From Serinus canaria (lineage: Eukaryota; Chordata; Aves; Passeriformes; Fringillidae): a stretch of DNA of 64,000 bases. Location: contig NC_066315.1 of NCBI RefSeq assembly GCF_022539315.1, positions 22,977,649 through 23,041,648 of the forward strand, read 5' to 3'. Made by a program: the position numbers and the translations under genes. Position 1 is the stretch's first letter. The number at the start of each line of letters is the position of its first letter. Under the pieces are notes generated by a model that did not search any database, was not told the origin of the DNA, and worked only from the letters and a program-made list of their open reading frames with translations. Positions 62,351 through 64,000 of this stretch are shown here, piece by piece.

Positions 62351-64000
62351 GTAGTGAGGTTTTTTTCCCCCAAATCTACCACAGGGATTTCTCACATGGA
62401 ACATAATTACATCTCTGCCATATGGGCTCATTTATATTCTATTACAGGTTAAGCTAATACGACTCAGAAATATTCTAAAAATACCTCAAAGTATTTTGAG
62501 CACTGTCAAAACACTTGTCATTTCTTTCTTGCCTGCTTGATTGTGAATGACTTTATATTTATTTAGAGATCCACAGTGCCAACTTCAGAAAAGCAATATC
62601 AGACCAGTCTGTGTTGCCCACTGTCCAAAAAATACTTTAAATTCTCTCTCATTAAATCCTTCTTCAGTAAGGACAAATGGGTGGGTGAACAATGAGACAG
62701 AAAATCCTCTAAGACATATTTACCTGCAGCAACACCTCAGTGGGTTTTCGATTTCCCGGGAGGAAAGGAACCTCCATTTCAGTCATGTAGTTTTATCATC
62801 GTTTGGCTGGATCAGGTGTTTGATGTAATTACACTGTCCTGACAAAGCTTTATGTGCACTTTAGCCATTACAAAACTCCAAACCTCTCTGCCCACAGAGG
62901 CAGGGCTGCTGTGGAAATAACTGCTGCCTAAAAAATTTATGGTAAAATAAGAATAGGTCACCTTTAAAACTGGAGCCACTGAAGATTATATGATTTTTTT
63001 TTTTTTTCAGAAATGAGGTACTAGATATTAATATGTTATTTTCCAATTTCAGGGGAAATGTTTTATGTCACTATTCAATTTTATTTGACAAGATTTTTTA
63101 ATCATTATTACTTCACTGATTTTTAAAACGAATACCACTAACATCTCTGGATAAAGTCTGAGTCTACTGCAATCAATCTTAATTTTATTCTTTTGATTCA
63201 TACATTCAGTATTTTTCCCTCTAAAATTTGATCAGGTTTTCTTTATTCCAGTAGCTAAGAAGGAAACATGTAGACAGTAATATGCAGGTAGGAAGATTAG
63301 GGCAGAGGATGGGAGGGGACTGGCACATGATACTTCAGATGATACTCTGCAAAAGCAGGGACTTGACTTTTGTTCCCAAGAGATGCTTGTAGGAAACTGG
63401 ACCAGTGTTGAAAACAGTAGCTCTCTGTATCCTATAACCAGAATATAAAATTCAATCCTGGTTTATGAAGTCCTTTGAGGTTTTCAGTGATGGAAAATTC
63501 TAGGTAGCTATAAAATCCATTCTAAAACTATGAAATAAATTCTGATACCTTTCTAGAACTGAATAATATATTTCAGAATGCTGCCAGAAAGTGCTTGCTT
63601 TTTTTTTTTCTTCTGATTTTATTATAGATAACATAACCTTTTGGATTAGTCAACACTTGAATACTAAACTCAGCCTTTCCTGAATGCTCTTTGCATGTTT
63701 TCAGAGAACAATAATTATTGCTAACACCTTGTTGCTCAGGCTTCTGTGCAACAAAGTATGTAAGCAGCTAACAGTAAGTGTATGAAAATCCCCCTTGAAG
63801 TCAAACAGATGTCCCAAGAAGAGTATTTTTCCAGCCTTCGAAATTCCTGAAGCAGCAAAAGGACACAAAAGTGATTTCATACATTGAGGAGGCATTAAAA
63901 ATGAGTGGTCTCCTGGGTTGTAGAACAAAGAGAAACAAATTTCAAATCTCATACCTATCTCCATTAACTAATGTTCTAATTCATCTGTCATAGATGTTTG

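Larger units (their letters stand above)
51790..64000. other. Intergenic DNA downstream of FZD1
   Basis: AT-rich, with many T-homopolymers between 52,080 and 53,170. A G-rich (plus-strand) patch at 57,600-58,260 has overlapping frames up to 176 codons on both strands, none recognisable. MTERF1, the next gene in mammals, is not seen. Confidence 0.6.

Overview
The window looks like a gene-poor stretch of a bird macrochromosome. The evidence is a complete, intronless Frizzled receptor gene most like FZD1, a CR1 retrotransposon 3' tail of avian type, only faint MIR-like relics of ancient amniote SINEs, and low overall repeat content. I cannot name the species. In mammals FZD1 lies downstream of CDK14, with MTERF1 beyond it. 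I read for the CDK14 C-terminal exons and did not recognise them, so the neighbour is probably outside the window.

Layout: 1-18,000 is AT-rich intergenic DNA with simple repeats, two MIR-like relics and one uncharacterised 133-codon ORF (11,213-11,614). 18,230-19,110 is an isolated CpG island with no recognisable gene, abutting a minus-strand CR1 tail. 19,300-47,000 is more gene desert, with a decayed non-LTR reverse-transcriptase relic (minus strand, about 32,695-33,050), two MIR-like copies, short tandem duplications and a 35-nt poly-A tract. 47,040-48,204 is the FZD1 promoter and 5' leader, rich in CpG and GGC repeats. 48,205-49,962 is the FZD1 coding sequence (585 aa, plus strand). 49,963 to about 51,100 or 51,800 is the likely 3'UTR, unusual in carrying a second GC-rich block at 50,500-51,060. 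51,800-64,000 is intergenic, with a homopolymer tract, one short dispersed duplication and a candidate conserved enhancer near 62,000-62,350.

The only gene I can name is FZD1, a seven-pass Wnt receptor. The most interesting observations are in its leader. Two upstream ORFs precede the FZD1 ATG: one encodes a run of ten arginines, the other stops two bases before the FZD1 start. Together with a Pumilio-type site in the 3'UTR they suggest translational control of receptor level. The rest of the window is plausibly regulatory desert around this developmental gene; most long ORFs in it are of a size expected by chance.
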